Source: Nilaparvata lugens
Lineage: Eukaryota; Arthropoda; Insecta; Hemiptera; Delphacidae
Direction: 5' to 3'
Assembly (NCBI RefSeq): GCF_014356525.2
Contig: NC_052511.1
Coordinates: 14,059,942-14,123,941, forward strand
DNA length: 64,000 nt
The translations under genes and the position numbers were made by a program. Shown here in pieces: positions 46,985 through 58,871 of this stretch. Under the pieces are notes generated by a model. It worked only from the letters and a program-made list of their open reading frames with translations, was not told the origin of the DNA and did not search any database. Each line of letters starts with the position of its first letter. Position 1 is the first letter of the stretch.

Positions 46985-47945
46985 GAAGTAGCTATCAGGA
47001 CGTTGAGGGATTATCTTGCCAGAAGAATGCAGTTCGTCACAGTTGAGGGAGCAGAATCTCAGGAACAGGATGTAATGTATGGTGTGTCACATGATCCAAC
47101 TTGGATCCACTGTTTTTCCACATCTTTATTGATTTCGCTTAGATGGATGGAAAGGCTCTCTTATTTGCGGATGACATCACCTTAATTGCACAGGATGAGG
47201 CTCCTCAGACGGCCATCTGCAGGGCAACACAATTGCTTGAGTGTGGCTTTCATCAAACAAGTTGTGCATGAATGAGAGAAAGACCCAGAATCTCCTATGT
47301 ACACTGAGGTGTGATTCAACTTCCTTAGGCGGACGATAGGTCAAGCTCCTTTGATTTGTTTTGGCTTCTTGTTTGTCATGGGAGCAGCATGTGAGCTTAG
47401 TTTGCAGTCGACTGTCAAAGGTGACGTATCTGATGCGGAAGCTAAAGAGGCAAGTGCCCATCAGGTACCTAACAGCCTATCACGGCCTCTTCCATATTCA
47501 CATTAACTTTAGTAGGTCTGGAGCCATGTGGGAGTATGTGAAAGGATTCTCCTGATGCAGAAAAAGGACTGCAAGTGTTGACTGTCTCCAGCCAATAAAT
47601 TTACAGCTAATTGCTGCAGCTGAGGGGAGAACTTCACAGGTTTCAGGTGAGAGGTCAATTGCATCAACACAACACCAGGAGGCGCACTGATATTTAACCA
47701 GCCATACTCCAGACTCTGGCGTTCGCATAGCAACTACATCATTCAAGCCCTAAAATGATAATAGACTTCCACAGAATATCCGTGACCTCCAGTTGAATGG
47801 TTTCAAGAAATTTTTACATGAGAAATTTGTTAGTGTGCTGGTGGTATATGGTAGTAGTGATGGTGAGATGGCCAGAGTTGTTTTGATCATCACATCTTCT
47901 AGTGCCATCTTGATGAACTTTGTGTAAATCAATTTACTTTTTTCA
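46985..47945 (+). mobile_element. LINE fragment of the same family, decayed and inverted (copy B)
   Basis: The plus strand reads RDYLARRMQFVTVEGAESQE, then after decay MDGKALLFADDITLIAQDEA, later WEQHVSLVCSRLSKVTYLM and LTAYHGLFHIHINF, then LQLNGFKKFLHEKF near 47790. Several frameshifts, stops and small deletions. It faces copy A head to head. Confidence 0.85.
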
Positions 47946-47956
47946 TTGACCAAATC

Positions 47957-48190
47957 TGTCTGTCTGTCTGTAGTTTTCTGCTCGTAAGCAGGTCCTTCTA
48001 TATGGCAGCAGCCCTCCACTCTCTTCTATTCTCTGCCAGTCGCTTCGTTGCATAGTAGCTCATCCCCTCCTTGATGTCGTCCAACATTTTGTATCTTCTT
48101 CTCCCTCTTCCTCTTCTTCCCTGAATGGTCCCCTCCATGGCATCCACCAACAAGCATTGCCGTCTCATCCAAATCTATCCTGCATTTAAT
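47957..48190 (-). mobile_element. LINE 3' fragment, third family
   Basis: The minus strand reads MEGTIQGRRGRGRRRYKMLD, then DIKEGMSYYATKRLAENRRE and WRAAAI, with TAG at 48000-47998 and a (CAGA)n tail at 47957-47971. This is a common C-terminal end of insect LINE proteins. Lies 120 bp upstream of nudE exon 1. Confidence 0.8.
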
Positions 48191-48311
48191 GTTGTATTCA
48201 ATTTTAAGATAAAATAATAAAAGAAGTGAATAATTTAGTTTTAGGTTAGTTCTAATTCTAAATATTATTCATAACTTTACTATATTTTCAGGTGATACAC
48301 GAATAATTAAA

Positions 48312-51300
48312 ATGCCTCCACAAGTGCCTAAATTTATCAACAAAGATGAAGAAATAGAATACTGGCGAAATCGGTCCTGCGACATTGAAAAAGAGTTCGA
48401 TGAATTGCAAGAGAGTTCGAAACAGTATGAAAAAGAATTGGAAGCTAGTATTTTTGAAACAGAACGAGAAAATAAAAATTTGAGAAACTATTTTTCATCT
48501 TTGAAACTGGATTTTGAAATATTCAAGGTAAGAAATCCCACTAGTATGAATTGAAGATTGGAGTCCGAACAGTGTGTTACACCATGGAGAAGATGTGTTG
48601 AAAATATGTTAATTATTTGTCTATGGGTACACTCTTACACATAGCAGATATATTTATAAGAAGGGAATCATTATTAATTCTAAGAGTTGCATGTCTGCGG
48701 AGTCCTAAAGATGTGACAGGACACCTTATTGGCATCGATATGCGGTGACACCTAGACAGTGAGCCCACCAAATCATATTCTCCTGTTCTGATAATGCACT
48801 ATTTTCTCGTGGTTAGACTAAACTGCGAAATCAGATTTGTCACTTGAAAATGAATTTTATTTATGCGAATAGTATACTCTAAAAATTCGACTACTGGCAA
48901 AATTAAATAAAATGACTGAGGATCCTCAACTTTTTATTTGTTCCAATAAATTAAAATCGATCTTTTAGTCTGGTTAAATTTCTATATAAGTTTGTGAAAG
49001 GAACAGATTTGGGCTTTAAGCCTGTTGTTCCTTTGCCAATCATTCATAATTGAGAATGATATTGTATGTATCAATGTATAAATAAATGTATACTTGGTAT
49101 TTCACAGGAAAAAGCTGAAAAACAGGAGTACGAACAAACAACGAAATTGGAAAAGCTGGAAAGCAAACGAAGTCAGCTAGAGACTAATAATGTGAATCAC
49201 TTATCATACATCCGTCAACTGGAGCAAAAAAATGACGATCTCGACCGTTCACAAAGGTGAGAAATCTTCATTGCATACTCGATTCACGAAAGATGGTGCA
49301 TTCATAATGAATATTCAAATGAACGTTAGAGAGATGAATAGTAATAATGATTAGCATTCTGCTCAGTGAAGTGAATGTGTGAGCTGGTGTAAAGACCTAA
49401 CGAGTACTTAAATATTAATTCATCTTTCAATTTGAATATGTGTGTTTGTGGATGTGTAGGCCTATGTATTTTGGATGGATCTCGAAAACGGCTATAACGA
49501 TTTTCATTAAATCAGGAATATAGTGGATTTGCGACAAAAACATTATTTTGGAACAGGTCTCAACTCTGGGAAAATTCGCTGAAGTTCCCTGAGAGAGGAT
49601 TATTGGTCCCTCAAGTGGCAGCTGATCAGAAAAAAGTTTCCATAATCTGTTGAAAACGTGAGAGAGTGTGAGCAAATGAAAAATATTACAATAGCTGTAA
49701 TTGAGTCAACAAATTTGGCGACCTTAATAATCTAAAACATTGCAGTATTCATGGAACATCTGGAAGAATAGATTCAGAAAGTGACCGGATTATAGCAAAA
49801 GAAATTTAAAATCGATCTCTCCAAACATAATATGGTAGTTGAATGAAATGTTTATTGTGAGGTGATAGAAATGCGACTAATTTCTTCAGCTTCTGTTGTA
49901 TTGATTCGTCTGTTGCTCTATGTTTGTACGCAGCCATGGCCTTGAGAGAGCCAGTTGCACTGTCTGTTAATTCATTATCCGGACTAAATACCACGAGAAC
50001 CAATGAGAGAAGCATTCTATTAAAAAAAACCCCTGCTCTGATTAATTCTCATGAAATTCAATCCTGATTGAAATTGAACAGGCTTTTGTTGTGCTACTGG
50101 GCCTGATATTTTCATGTTTCAATATCAGCTTAAACTAAATCGAAAAAACATAATATTCCATCAGCTGCTCCTATTTCATTGTCATCATGTCATTACATGA
50201 TGCAAGACAAACCTATTGATATTGATAGATCACAAGTAAATACGAAAGTTGTCAATCCTATTATATTAAGAGAGCAATTTCTGTATATGGTTATATGGTT
50301 ATGTATGTCCAACGGATCTCGAAAACAGCTCTAACGATTTTCACGAAATTTGGAACATAGTAGGTTTATAATATGAAAAATCTATTGTACTAGGTCTCAT
50401 CCCTGGGAAACTCGCTGAAGGACATGAAAAGGATGATAATTATTCATTCTTGGAAAAACAGATGATAATTATTCATTCTTGGAAAAACAGATGATAATTT
50501 CGTCGTCTGTAGATAACAGAAGATGCCTGTGTGGGAGAGAGATAGAGTTATGTCCAGCTGTTGAATCTAGAAATTTCAATCGACTTGATCAAAATAATCT
50601 GATTTGTTGACTTGACATGGTATATCATCCCAAATTAGAGTATATCATAATTTTCAAAGTTAGTCATCATTCCACAGTTTTAAGTGATTAGTGAGTGTTA
50701 TTTTGTTATTCAATCTGGTCTGTAAACAATCTAAATCAAGAAATTTTCTGTTTTCAAATGTTTGGATTGAAAATTGGACCTGAATTCAAGTGTATAGAAC
50801 ATAACCTACTTTTTGGACTATTTATAGTATATAAATCAAAATTCGGGGAAGAAACAGTTTTGGGCTGTGCCTGTTAGTCCTTCTCCAATCATTTTAAATA
50901 ATTGTGTTCTGTTTATCAATAAATAAACAGCAAGCAAAGCTGAGTGCCCCGATATTTTAGATAGGCCTACATATTAAATTGAGTCGTATTTTAGTTTACA
51001 TCCAAATTTTCATCCCTAAGCTTTTGGTTTCAAGCTAAGATCAAAGAAAGAAATCATATAATGGTAGTCAATAAGTGATAGAATAAACTCTATTCAGATT
51101 TATGACAATTCACATTAAAATCATCCAACTTTAATATTTATGATAGTAAAGTTTAGGACATGAGGAATCAGCCACAATAAAGTGTTATACTAACTATTAT
51201 GAATTGACTCTTTTGTATGAATGGACTTCCATGAAAGAAAAAATCAGTGGATTGGCTGCTTTTACACTTTTGAATAAGTTAAACGAAAATCAAGCGACAG

Positions 51301-54300
51301 GCTATGCCAAAAATTTCACATTAAGCAAGAGAACCATGGATACCAGAGTCATAAAATTCCGAATCAACTTAATTTGGAATTTAATTTTCAATTACATCAA
51401 GCAAAAACAAAAATAACATGATCACTGCTAATTCGATAACTGTCAACGGGAAATATTAATTGCCAATGAAAAAAGTCGAGGTCGACTCTTAAGCCCCGCC
51501 CAATATTCTAAAAAATTCTCTGCAATTGGTCTACTATTCTACAGAGCAGTTCCAACACATCAATTAATTATTCAAATGATTTGACTCAATAATTTGCATT
51601 CGAAGTTGTGGCTTAATCTCAAAAACGATTATAAAAATTTTGGGAGAATTTAGATTATAAATGTTTCACAAAAATAATCTTATCTTTTTAAATAATCTAT
51701 CACGGGTGCCCTGCTAGTAAATACAATATAAATTATATACCATATCATTTATATTTTATACAATATATCATACAATAATTATAACGATTTGACCAAACAT
51801 TTTTCATGGGGTAATTTAGAGATTCTTTTCACAAGAAATGGAAGATATGAAATTAATGAGTCTTGATTTCTCAGTTTTAATTGGTTCATTGCGAGTAATG
51901 CCCACATAGCCTTTTTCATTTGTGTAATGAAATGAGTGCGTGGATGATTGATAAGATGATCAAGCATTCATTCCTACTAGCGGAATTCGAGCCCACGACC
52001 AAGCAGTGCTAGCAGATTGGAGGGTACAACGCCTTAGCCCACCTGACCAACACGGCCGGCAATAAATAAATAAATCAGTTGTTCTCTCCAGATTTACGAA
52101 ATTGTATTATTTCGTATCGTCTGGGCTTTTCATTTGTGTTCAAATTAATGACCTTCACAACGGTATCACTTCTATTGCATTTCAGGGTATTGCATGAATC
52201 CTTGAAAGAGATCGAAACAAGACTCAATTCCACTATAGAAAGGAATGCGCTTTTAGAATCAGAAAAAGATCAGCTAGAAAAAGAGAAAGAACAGCTAGAA
52301 AGTCATGTCCAAAGACTCAAAGATGAAGTGAGAGGTAAGAATTCAACTATCTATTCCACTCATAAAGTATTTGTTGTGTACTTTTCATTCTATGTGAAAT
52401 GAAAATGAAAAGTGATTCACTCTCCCTATCAACTTATATTATCATATTGTGACACATTATTATAATTTCCTCTTTCAAGTCCTAGAAATATTGTTTTTGT
52501 GTATTTGTATTTGCTACTTTATTATATACAATTAATGTCAAATACAATATTATTACTCAAGGCTCTAAACATGTAAACCAAGTTATCTTCAGTTAAGATT
52601 GTTAATAGGTATAATAGTACCTTATTGTTTTTGTATCTTTTAATGCGTATTTATTATTGATCGTTAGCTCAGCATCAAATTTAAAATTAAATACGGGCTT
52701 CAAATATTTTCAGTCAGTGAATTCGCTCTAGATTCTTTAAAAACGGTGTCTATAGTTATGTTAATTTTAAAAAAATGACCCAAGCCTGAAGCCTATTCAT
52801 TGTCTTAATGTGATGAACGCTCAATGTATTTTCACTTCAATCATTAATATTGTTCTATGTGATGGAAGATCACATCTATCTCACACTGTGGAGATGAATA
52901 ATTTCATTTTGGTTATTCTTATTCATGAGATTCATCTTATTAGTTCATCATCTTTGTAGTTTTGGTTCTATTGTCTGATCAGAATATTGAAACATGTTAT
53001 TCGTGTATTTTCCAGATCTGAAGCAAGACATCAACCATAGATCACGAGAACCAAGCTGCAATGAAGAGGTAATGAACTCGTGTAGCCGAAAGTCGAGCCT
53101 GAAAAGTATTGATTCTAGTAAATCACTCACACAAATGACTCCGTTGCGCAGTAAGCTAAACAAGGCTTATCGTTGTACAACTAACTTCAGTTGCCTGAAA
53201 GGGTTTCAGACCAAAGAGTAGGCCTGATGGTGCATGCAAACTTTTGTGATTGATCTGTGTTCTAATAATTCATGTATATTCGTGTTGATGAACTCTCAAT
53301 CTAATACTTTGATCTGTGATGATTTTATAAAAAGTATTTATTCTATTAAGGTGAATTGCTTAGCAGTGCTGTAGTTTATGGAGTTTTCTATGTGATTTTG
53401 AAATTCAACATTCATTCTTTAGAAATAAGATATTTTTGATAAGAATGGATCAGTTTGAAAAAAATGATTATATGTTAACTTTGTTATAAAATGTAAACTT
53501 AAAAGTTTGTTTTGAAAAGAGTAGTGAAAATATTTGGTAACAGTCTAACTTCCAATATTGTAGACAATCATGAAATTGGGATGAATATTTTGTGGTTCTA
53601 TTCTAATCTTCTTATCATTCATATGATATCTTAATTTGTATTTATTGTAATTCTTTCTATCTATTCTAATTTATTGTAATTCAACTTTTGTTGATTATTC
53701 TCTGCAGCAGCTAGATGAAACATGCATGCATATGTGCAGTCTGTTATGAATGTTTGTGATACCTTACCACATTCATAAGAGTAGCTCTTGAATATTAGCT
53801 ATTATCATAGAATAAAACAATCAAACATCAAAACAATAAAACTTCTAAGAACCTATAGAAGTTTTCTCTTCTAGGATCAAACTTGACTCTAAACCAACAA
53901 AACTCTTATAAAAAGTGTAAACATCTGATCAACATCTTACCGTCCAAATCAATTGTTGTTAATGGTTTAGTAGCTATGCATATAAATTTTCTCAACATAC
54001 AGTCATCCAGATATATTCACGTTCATATAAAAGATATTCCATTAAAGTATTTCATATCATTCTGGGTGTTTAATTCTGTTCATTGGTTTGCTTTAATTCT
54101 CTTCATTCAAATACATGTTAATGTAGAATAAAATAAGTTGAGTCATTAATTACGGTAGGCCCCCTGTACCTTATCAATTTATTTACTTATCTTAGTTCTT
54201 AATTTCGTGTTGAGCATGGTTTTTATGTATTTTTGTGTTTGGAGGCATTTTGTTTGATTAATTTCTAGCTATTGGGTTTTCAGTTCTCTACTTATTTTGT

Positions 54301-56792
54301 TCCAAGTAAATAATGAATTTATAGATTGATGACTCATTATAGATATTTGATCTAACTAGAGCTTTATCGATCTTCAGTTAGAATATTATTTAGTATGGTT
54401 TAGTATATTCTTGTACCATATTGGATGTTTGTGTTGCATGAATAGTTACATAATTGTAGTATTGAGGATAAATTATGAAATGAATATTTCTTGGAAACTT
54501 TTACTTGTCCATCAAGAGTTGTTGTTTTTAGGCTTTGAAAAACAAGAAAATATATTTTTGGTGATTTTTCCTGTTCCTTTCAAAACGTATCGTAGTCTAG
54601 AACCAATTACGCAACAATCCTGAATGAATTATGCCTTCAAAGTTTTATGAGTTACACCAAGGTGATTAATACACCATATTGAGTAGTTCTTTTGAATTTC
54701 TATCGTTCAACTTTACTTTCATAAACAACCCTTCTACCTTCTCATGTACATTTTTGAGAATTTTTCCAAATTGATATATTTTGATTAATTTTATCGTGAT
54801 TCTGATGTCTATAGAAACTACTATTGAAAGTTCAGCGCAAAGCTAGGTTGGTTAAAATTATATGTATTATAAATGTCCAATATAATTGTTCAATACAGTG
54901 TTTGAATTTCTAATTTATTGATACAAATGAGTACACTGAGTTGACTCTAAATGAAAATCATGCAATAATGTGAAACAAAGACTGAAGTACACATTTTTTT
55001 CAAAAACTATTGTTTAATTTACTAATGTAAGTTGTGTAGCAATTGATATGGAATTTAATTGAATTGAAGGATCAATTTGAACAAGGAAATACCAATCTGC
55101 CACTTCAGCTACATTTGTTACAGTATGTGAAAAAATGAGACTGAAAACTGAAAAAATAATGCTATTTTCTTTACTCTAAATAGGTACTTTAATTTGGACT
55201 ATTTTTGTGAATAAAATGTTCTATACATTGTGATTAATAAATTCTGAAAAAGTAAGTGACATCGTGATGTAATTTTCCATTATGATCAATCCTCTCCGAT
55301 TTCTTATAGCATGCTAGAATAATTTATATTTTCAATTGTTCTACTAAAACAAGAATATTCCTGGAAAATCCAGGGACTGCAGACCTATTCATTTTTAAAT
55401 TGTTGTATTCTAAGTTAGTGTTATTGAAAGAATTCAGAGAGTTCAATGCTCAGTCCAAGCTCAAAATGTTCAAAGTCAGCCGCCAATTCGGAACACGATG
55501 TCTCTAGACGTTGCAAGTGAAGGTGAAAGCACGGTTTGAGATGGAAAGTCCACCTTTGAATGTATTTATTTATTTACAAGAAAACATAACATTTGCGACA
55601 TTGACTCTCTCACATCCTGTCCGCTTTAACAGGTCACTTTTTGATCAAACTCACTTCCATTCTCGAATCCTCATCAAACCCTTCAGCAGAAAATTTTAAT
55701 AATTATCTAATTGATGACATCGAAATTGATGGCTTCTTCAGAAGTCAAAATATTATGGGATTTGGAAAAAAATCAGTTACTGTTTCATTTGATAGTTGAG
55801 GAAACTAATTATTATCATGATATTCATTAATTTATTTCATTTGCATGAATCAAAATTATTGCAATAAAAATAATGAAAAAATTTAATGAAATAAAACAAT
55901 ATTGAACATTATTATTCTGTGGAGACATTCAAGCAAGATAAACCACGAAAGTTTGAATTTAATTTCAACTATAAATTTGAATTGGTCAATTATTGTAAAA
56001 GTTTTATTGCATTTCTAGCCGCGGCTGAAACGCAAACGCTATTTATGATTCGTCACATGTCTACTAGATCTACGCCTGTCGAGTTCGCTGAGATTTTGCT
56101 AAGAAAAATTGAAGTAAGTAGGCCTACTGAAGAAGTATTGCAATTTTCAAATATAAACTTAGCAATTAACATAATGGAAAAATGCCACTAGCCAACCATA
56201 TGCAAAATTATCATTACAAATCACTCTGTTTCAGTGAATTGAATATTTTTTGAAAAAATAAAAAACCAGTCATTGCTGCATATATTTAGAAAAAAATATA
56301 TTGTTTAATTCAGCTAAAGTAAGATAATATGCATGACAAAATACACAAAGAATACTATTCGCCTGCACATTACCGTACTATAATGTTTCGGATAATGATA
56401 GTGTTTTTGATGGCCACGTTATTTCGTCGGTCCCAGCTGCCTAAAAACAGTCGTTGGATCATGTTAGACCCTGTAATTGATTAGGTGCGACCTAAAAACA
56501 CACACCAGACCTGAGACAGCCCGGTCACACGATATTATTATTATTGTAATATAACATTGAATTATTTTTAAAAGTGACAACATTTTTTTAGACACGTGAA
56601 GAACAAACTTCTAACTCTACACTTCACGTGAATGAATTGGAATAATTTCATCACAAAAGATTGAGTAGGTGAATGTTTCAAATTAAATTTATTATCGATC
56701 CAACATAATTGGAATAAAATATTTTACAGGAAACTGAAGCAAAGTTGAAAGCATGCAGCCTTATTAAACGCATCAATAAAAAGTTACAATGA
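48312..56792 (+). CDS. nudE: Nuclear distribution protein nudE (NDE1/NDEL1 family), 6 coding exons
   Basis: Adaptor that binds LIS1 and cytoplasmic dynein and tunes dynein in nuclear migration, mitosis and neuronal transport. Exons, plus strand: 48312-48527, 49108-49256, 52186-52334, 53016-53150, 56019-56113, 56730-56792; phases join to 268 aa. Visible: EIEYWRNR near the start (family: EANYWKD), a long charged coiled coil (about 20-175) with IRQLEQKNDDLDRSQR, IERNALLES and VQRLKDEVRDL, all close to NDE1/NDEL1. After a Ser/Lys-rich linker, TPLR leads into exon 5, whose EILLRKIEETEAKLKAC matches the conserved C-terminal helix (family: DLLRKVGALESKLASC). Family members are usually 300-345 aa, so the linker and tail are short, and I may have missed a small exon in 53.15-56.02 kb. 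Start: first ATG after an acceptor at 48290-48291, context AAAATGCC. Reading on past the 53150 donor gives a 239-aa form ending at 53221. Exons 1-4 are sure; exons 5-6 rest on phase and similarity. Confidence 0.9.
48992..49060 (+). repeat. Fragment of the TTTGGGC-AAGCCTGTTGT repeat
   Basis: GAAAGGAACAGATTTGGGCT and TTAAGCCTGTTGTTCCTT match the 3' block of the repeats at 44519 and 50849. Isolated piece in nudE intron 1. Confidence 0.55.
49430..49700 (+). repeat. GGATCTCGAAAACGGCTC family, copy 2
   Basis: GGATCTCGAAAACGGCTATA, ACGATTTTCATTAAATCAGG and a CTCAACTCTGGGAAAATTCG segment in the same order as copies 1 and 3. nudE intron 2. Confidence 0.65.
50040..50110 (-). mobile_element. Half of a GGCCCGGTTGCACAAAA-type MITE
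   Basis: The plus strand reads TTGAAATTGAACAGGCTTTT, then GTTGTGCTACTGGGCCT, matching the right arm of the full element at 62388-62529. The left arm is degraded. Confidence 0.5.
50266..50965 (+). repeat. GGATCTCGAAAACGGCTC family, copy 3
   Basis: TTAAGAGAGCAATTTCTGTA, GGATCTCGAAAACAGCTCTA, CTCATCCCTGGGAAACTCGC, then CAGTTTTGGGCTGTGCCTGT and AGCAAAGCTGAGTGCCCCG. A 32-bp piece around GATGATAATTATTCATTCTT is duplicated near 50432-50490. nudE intron 2. Confidence 0.7.
51845..52060 (-). mobile_element. tRNA-derived SINE, copy A
   Basis: The minus strand starts GCCGGCCGTGTTGGTCAGG at 52060, with B box GGGCTCGAATTCC, followed by a body with TTGATCATCTTATCAATCAT and TATGTGGGCATTACTCGCAA. Same head and body as the copy at 59250-59452. 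nudE intron 2. Confidence 0.72.
53151..56018. other. nudE intron 4 (2.9 kb)
   Basis: AT-rich. The first 71 bases extend the open frame to TAG at 53219-53221; an AATAAA at about 53812 could end a short transcript. I found no further exon. Confidence 0.45.
56390..56545 (+). mobile_element. LINE (RTE-type) 3' UTR fragment
   Basis: GTCGGTCCCAGCTGCCTAAA, then AACAGTCGTTGGATCATG, TTAGGTGCGACCT and GGTCACACGATATTATTATT, ending in an (ATT)n run. I recognise this arrangement as a widespread insect LINE 3' end with an ATT tail. nudE intron 5. Confidence 0.5.
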
Positions 56793-58871
56793 TATCGGAA
56801 ATTTATGAAATTTTCCATCATCTATACTGTGGTAAGTCAAGTTTCAGATTATATTCGTCTTTTTTGTTCATTCATTTTTTTTCTATTATTTTATATCCTT
56901 AGGCTGGTCCTACATTGGAAGCGGAGTTTCTCCTGACCCGACTCTTTGTCTGGGTGGGTCTGGAGGAAACAAACAATTTTCGAACTATTTTTTCTATTTC
57001 CAACAATTTTTATGTTGACTGGGAGTGCTCAGTTTGGAGAGGAGATTCGGGACTCAACTGGGCTGATCACATTCAAATATTGATTTGTATCTCCTCCAGT
57101 CGCACGGAAACTTTTTAGTCCAGTAAATGAAGACATTGATGCGCATCATGTAGTAAGCAGGTAAACGTAAGAATTTAATGCTCTTCAAGCTCATGATCAT
57201 CATCAGCAAGGATTGTTTAATCAATAATAAAAAAAGTACGAGACCAACAAGAGCAGAATATTTTAGGCAAACTTGTTTTTTCTAACATGTCATTACTTAA
57301 AGCTCGAATATCTCGAGAGATATCTATAACTATGAGAGATATGGAAAAAGTTGATAGATAAATATTGTTGTAGGAAATTTTGTAAGCTTTAATATTGTAC
57401 AGGATAGTCTTGTCTGCAAGACGCTTAGTTTTCGAGATATATGCGATAAACCAAAAACATGATACCTTTGAACCACTCCCTCAGGACAGGGGTTCGGGGT
57501 GGGGACTTTTGATATGTTTACCTCCTTACTACCCTAAACAGAACTGCGGGATCAAAAATTGACATCAAAACTTTTCCCTCTGTAGCCTTTTTTGAATATT
57601 TATTGCCTGGACTATTGAATTCCATGTAGACAAATGTCTAATTCAATATCCTACCCAACAAGAATCTGGCATGAAAATTTTTCTAGAACCAATTGAAGTA
57701 AGCCTAACTATCATAATATGTATTGTCTTTTTCAGATTAAGAAATACTACTTCACCCGTGAGACTGAAATATGTCCAATCGAGAATATTGTTAAGTTTTA
57801 TAGAATTTATTTAGAAGCTAATTTTGTAAGTTATGTAAGGTTTTTGTAAGTTATTCAGGTACAGTATTTTAAAACATGTTTTGTAATTTTTGTGCGATAC
57901 AATAAGATCATTATTGTATTATTAGATGTATTGTGATATTTGAATTTGTATAAAACTACCTACCTTCTTTGCAAACAAAAAATATTTTTTATTGTTTCAA
58001 TTCGCTAATTTTAATCATAACAATTTGTTTGTAGTGTGATAAACTATTTAAGAGAATGAAGATGTGCCATACTTTTGAGAAATGCCATTATAATAGAAAT
58101 GTTTTTTAGTAAACCCATTTATTATTTTTTCAATTCTAAACATAATTCTGGTTTATTGAATATGGCTTTATAGTAGAAAATATTTTGTATTATTCTCTCA
58201 TTCAAATAAGAATTCATTTCTATGTCAACTTGAGCTCAATTATTTAGTAGGTCGCTGTTAGACTTGATTGATTTTCCATTTTTGATCATGGCGAGATAAT
58301 AATAGAAACGTTATTCTCTACACTTAGCATCATCGTAGTTGAGTGATTAATATTATCAGTGGAATTTTAAGCGGAATATTATTGGTGGAGCTTTATAATC
58401 AATGTTTTGAAACTCATTTTTTGAAGAGTTATAAATATTTATTGTGTTATATGTTATAAATGAGAGCTTATTGAAATGTTATTGTATGTAATTCTTTTCT
58501 TTTTTTAATGAAATATATTTTATTAAATGCGCTATGTATCATTTATTTCTATCAACCTTCATTCAGAAAGTAATTCATTATTTAAAAATTGATGCAATTA
58601 TTATGACTCATGTATTGAATCGTCGATGAATCAGGATTTCGTTGTAGGGAGATAGAGAAGAGAAAATAGTCACAATTTCAACACAAAGATTTATTTATTC
58701 TCCAACATTAGATTTATACCAATTACATTTCCCAATATCTTGAGTTCTTAGTGGTTCGTTCTTACTCATTTATTCAAAATGAATGACATAATTTCGATAA
58801 TACTTCCTAATTACATTCACTATTATAATTATTAACCAGTTGAAGTTGAGAACTATGGCAAATTAAAATGA
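56793..58871. other. Converging 3' ends of nudE and ATP synthase f
   Basis: Holds both 3' UTRs and the repeat copy at 57480. A plus-strand AATAAA near 57223 may serve nudE; the minus-strand AATAAATAAA at 58688-58697 may serve subunit f. No other gene. Confidence 0.4.
57480..57595 (+). repeat. GGGGACTTTTGATATG repeat, copy 2
   Basis: GTGGGGACTTTTGATATG, then TTACCTCCTTACTACCCTAA and ACAGAACTGCGGGATC. Preceded by CTTAGTTTTCGAGATATATG, which has a counterpart (CTAGTTTTCGAGATTTCC) next to copy 3. Confidence 0.7.

Noticed and set aside
51204..51416. 70-codon plus-strand frame as an extra nudE exon
   Set aside because: No similarity to nudE and no matching splice phases; exons 2 and 3 already join cleanly.
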